Of a DNA stretch of 7,120 nt, positions 5,211-7,120 are shown in pieces. Each line of letters begins with the position of its first letter. The stretch's first letter is position 1. A program made the position numbers and the translations under genes. Origin of the DNA: an uncultured Clostridia bacterium (lineage in GTDB: Bacteria > Bacillota > Clostridia > TANB77 > CAG-508). Location of the stretch: NCBI GenBank assembly GCA_910589185.1, contig CAJUSU010000042.1, positions 1-7,120 of the forward strand, read 5' to 3'. The notes beneath the pieces are model-generated. The model was not told where the DNA came from. It ran no database searches and saw nothing but the letters and a program-made list of their open reading frames with translations.

Positions 5211-6251
5211 TGCTACACCATAAATTCCACTCGCAGTGTGAGCGCTGCTAACACCATTGTCATCAATACCACAGAAGTAGTTGCTGTGGTTATAATCAGG
5301 CGAACGAAGCCACCACCAGTCTTTGCTACCCGAAGGACCTGTTTGCTTCTGGCGTTTCACACTCGATCCATTCCACACTTCTACTACTTCTTGGTAATAT
5401 TTATATTGCTCTCCTTCCTTCGTTATGGCATACCCTCTGCTATCTCCTCCATTATTACCTGCATTTACCACTTCACTTGCTGACAATAACCATAAGTAAT
5501 CATTACATATTGTTACACTACTCGTATCGTTATATGTTGCAATATATTTTTTCTTTACCTGTTTGATATAGCTTTTGTTATTTAAGTTTGTTCCTAGACC
5601 TCCAATTGTTCCACTTTGTACTGCGGCATTTGTTGTATATCCATTTAAGTCTTTTCTCATCTGTGTATTTGCCCAACCATTTTCATTGGTATTAGTTTCG
5701 TTCATTGACATATAGCTTTCTCCTGTCATGAAATCTAAAAATTCAAATGAAATACTTGCTTTTTCGTGTATTCCTCCATATACTGTTGTATCCACTAAAT
5801 CGTCATGTTTAAAACCTAATACTCTTACTCTTCTGGTTCCTCCATTATATTCTACTTCAAGGATATCTCCTACTTTGATATCATAACTTTCCCCTTTTTC
5901 TGTTGTACCTGTCGCTTGCGTTGAATCACTTGTAATGTTACTGTCATTTGCTATTGCTTTTGCAATTCTCTCTATTTTTGCCCATGGATTTTCTGGTACT
6001 TCTGGTGTTGGCGTACTAGTTCCATTTGTATATTCATTTATCATATTATCTATACTATTCATGTACTCTTGTTCATTTTTAATTGCTTCTTCTGTTTTAT
6101 TTTTCGCTTCTTGTGCTTTTTTGAAAATGCTATTTTCTCCCATTGTATACATGATTGTTATTCCTGCTAAAATGAGTAACACCACTATAGTTACTACCAA
6201 TGCTACTAGAGTTATACCTTGATTATCTTGTTTTAACACCTTTTTAGTCAT
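5193..6251 (-). CDS. Prepilin-like DUF6273-type surface protein, copy 2 (complete)
   Basis: I chose ATG 6251-6249 (352 residues, TAG stop): its MTKKVLKQDNQG leader aligns with that of copy 1, and GGGAG (6269-6265) lies 13 nt upstream. The frame stays open to TTG 6287, but that start would overlap the copy 3 stop and lengthen the leader. Gly12 is followed by ITLVALVVTIVVLLILAG, a prepilin-like signal/transmembrane helix with Ala rather than Glu at +5. A charged coil (40-74), a Thr/Pro linker (75-90) and the DUF6273-like domain follow (RVRVLGFKHDDLVD 141-154, ASISFEFLDFMTG 165-177, CNDYLWLLSASEVV 249-262, WWWLRSP 312-318). Residues 319-344 are a variable patch ending in invariant GVAPGFCI. It is probably a cell-surface or pseudopilus-like protein; ligand and function are unknown. 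It is co-transcribed with copy 3, which ends 26 bp upstream. Confidence 0.85.
   Translation of the reverse strand: MTKKVLKQDNQGITLVALVVTIVVLLILAGITIMYTMGENSIFKKAQEAKNKTEEAIKNEQEYMNSIDNMINEYTNGTSTPTPEVPENPWAKIERIAKAIANDSNITSDSTQATGTTEKGESYDIKVGDILEVEYNGGTRRVRVLGFKHDDLVDTTVYGGIHEKASISFEFLDFMTGESYMSMNETNTNENGWANTQMRKDLNGYTTNAAVQSGTIGGLGTNLNNKSYIKQVKKKYIATYNDTSSVTICNDYLWLLSASEVVNAGNNGGDSRGYAITKEGEQYKYYQEVVEVWNGSSVKRQKQTGPSGSKDWWWLRSPDYNHSNYFCGIDDNGVSSAHTASGIYGVAPGFCI
5881..6071. repeat. Direct repeat unit A (N-terminal linker of copy 2)
   Basis: This 191-bp segment matches 6930-7120 with 5 mismatches that I counted, at a constant offset of 1049 bp. It covers the coil, the Thr/Pro linker and the start of the DUF6273-like domain. 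The similarity probably continues beyond the window. It marks a recent duplication or gene conversion. Confidence 0.9.
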
Positions 6252-6264
6252 TCTTCTGTATTTT

Positions 6265-6269
6265 CTCCC
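6265..6269 (-). promoter_or_regulatory. Ribosome binding site deciding the copy 2 start
   Basis: GGGAG on the minus strand sits in the 26-bp gap between the copy 3 stop and ATG 6251. It supports that ATG over the upstream TTG at 6287, which has no SD. The 13-nt spacing is long but close to the 12 nt of copy 1. Confidence 0.5.
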
Positions 6270-6272
6270 TTC

Positions 6273-6295
6273 ATTTTCTATATGCAAAATCCTGG
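6273..6295. repeat. Shared 3'-end block, copy 3
   Basis: Identical to 5188-5210, including 5 noncoding bases after the stop codon. Confidence 0.85.
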
Positions 6296-7120
6296 CGCTA
6301 CGCCATGTCTGACGTTTGTACGGGTAACTCCACTATTGCCTCCGTCATTGATGCGGCAATAGGAATTGCCATCATCACCATAGGGTGAACGAAGCCACCA
6401 AAACGCTGCACTGTCCGAGGATGTTGGTCTCTTCTGACGTCCCTCACTTGAACTGTTCCACTCTTCTGTTACCCCTTGATAGTATTTATACTGTTCTCCC
6501 TCTTTCGTTATAGCCCATCCTCTTGTATTTCCTCCATTGTATCCTGCATTTACTACCTCACTTGCTGCTAGTAACCATAAATAATCATTACATGTTGTTA
6601 CACTATTTGCATCATTGTATGTTGCAATAAACTTTTTCTTTACTTGTTTAATATAACTATTATTGCTTAATTTTCCTCTTCCACTTGAGCCTTCTAAGAA
6701 GGTTCTTATTTCTGTATTTGCCCAACCACCTTCATTAGTCTCATTTGCATTCATTTGCATATAATTTTCTCCTGTCATAAAGTCTAAAAGCTCAAATGAG
6801 ATACTTGCTTTTTCGTGTGTTCCTCCATAAACCGTTTGATCTACTAAATCATCATGTTTGAAACCTAATACTCTTACTCTTTTCGCTTCTCCATTGTATT
6901 CTACTTCAAGAATATCTCCTACCTTAATATCATAACTTTCCCCTTTTTCTGTTGTTCCTGTTGCTTGCGTTGAATCACTTGTAATGTTACTGTCATTTGC
7001 TATTGCTTTTGCAATTTTCTCTATTTTTGCCCATGGATTTTCTGGTACTTCTGGCGTTGGCGTATTAGTTCCATTTGTATATTCATTTATCATATTATCT
7101 ATACTATTCATGTACTCTTG
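6278..7120 (-). CDS. Prepilin-like DUF6273-type surface protein, copy 3 (5' end cut by window)
   Basis: 280 residues are visible, from QEYMNSIDNM at the window edge to the TAG at 6280-6278. The Met at 7111 is internal; by alignment with copy 2 about 61 residues, including the prepilin-like helix, lie beyond the window. The linker and first half of the domain are nearly identical to copy 2. In the middle, FLEGSSGRGKLSNNSYIK replaces the longer LNGYTTNAAVQSG... segment of copies 1 and 2, a net loss of 12 codons. The end is FWWLRSP, 26 variable residues, then GVAPGFCI. It precedes copy 2 in the same orientation, so it is the upstream gene of a tandem operon. Confidence 0.85.
   Translation of the reverse strand, partial: QEYMNSIDNMINEYTNGTNTPTPEVPENPWAKIEKIAKAIANDSNITSDSTQATGTTEKGESYDIKVGDILEVEYNGEAKRVRVLGFKHDDLVDQTVYGGTHEKASISFELLDFMTGENYMQMNANETNEGGWANTEIRTFLEGSSGRGKLSNNSYIKQVKKKFIATYNDANSVTTCNDYLWLLAASEVVNAGYNGGNTRGWAITKEGEQYKYYQGVTEEWNSSSEGRQKRPTSSDSAAFWWLRSPYGDDGNSYCRINDGGNSGVTRTNVRHGVAPGFCI
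6930..7120. repeat. Direct repeat unit B (N-terminal linker of copy 3)
   Basis: Partner of 5881-6071, with 5 differences in 191 bp. Identity drops on the C-terminal-coding side. Confidence 0.9.

Noticed and set aside
6252..6287. TTG-initiated extension of copy 2 by 12 residues
   Set aside because: It has no SD, overlaps the copy 3 stop region, and makes the leader disagree with copy 1.
1..7120. CRISPR array, tRNA or rRNA, insertion sequence with terminal repeats
   Set aside because: No regular repeat-spacer pattern, tRNA fold, rRNA segment or transposase with flanking inverted repeats is visible; the YhgA-like protein is called a transposase by some databases but is a nuclease without IS ends.

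Overview
The window looks like a piece of an AT-rich Bacillota chromosome, probably an uncultured gut-type member of the Clostridia. The support is purine-rich AGGAGG-type Shine-Dalgarno sites, Lys/Ile/Asn-rich proteins, sigma-A-like TTGACA/TATAAT promoters and strong stem-loop terminators. The assignment is an inference, since no rRNA or other taxonomic marker is present.

Layout. (1) Positions 1-952, minus strand: the 5' part of a gene for a secreted or membrane-anchored protein with a prepilin-like N-terminus and a DUF6273-like C-terminal domain (copy 1; its 3' end is outside the window). (2) Positions 953-1212: a divergent control region, with a strong minus-strand promoter containing a 12-bp perfect palindrome. 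(3) Positions 1213-3839, plus strand: a two-gene unit, a DUF4912 protein with a Lys/Thr-rich histone-H1-like tail, then a GH57 alpha-glucan branching enzyme. (4) Positions 3841-3890: a bidirectional terminator. (5) Positions 3890-4903, minus strand: an Rpn/YhgA-like PD-(D/E)XK nuclease with a promoter immediately upstream. (6) Positions 4904-5192: a gene-free stretch with a nested hairpin that probably terminates the upstream operon, a possible extra promoter and a Spo0A-box-like site. (7) Positions 5193-7120, minus strand: two tandem paralogues of the first gene (copies 2 and 3), 26 bp apart; copy 3 lacks its 5' end.

How the parts may work together. The DUF4912/GH57 pair is an alpha-glucan (glycogen-like) module. 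The three pilin-like DUF6273 genes form a paralogous surface-protein family. They are mosaics of one another, and copies 2 and 3 have a hypervariable patch near the C-terminus between invariant WWLRSP and GVAPGFCI blocks. That pattern resembles the variable lectin-fold ends of diversity-generating-retroelement targets, but no reverse transcriptase or template repeat is visible here. The Rpn gene contains a very good internal Shine-Dalgarno/ATG that would yield a 62-residue C-terminal fragment. This matches the arrangement described for Rpn anti-phage toxins with intragenic antitoxins, and it is the observation most worth testing.
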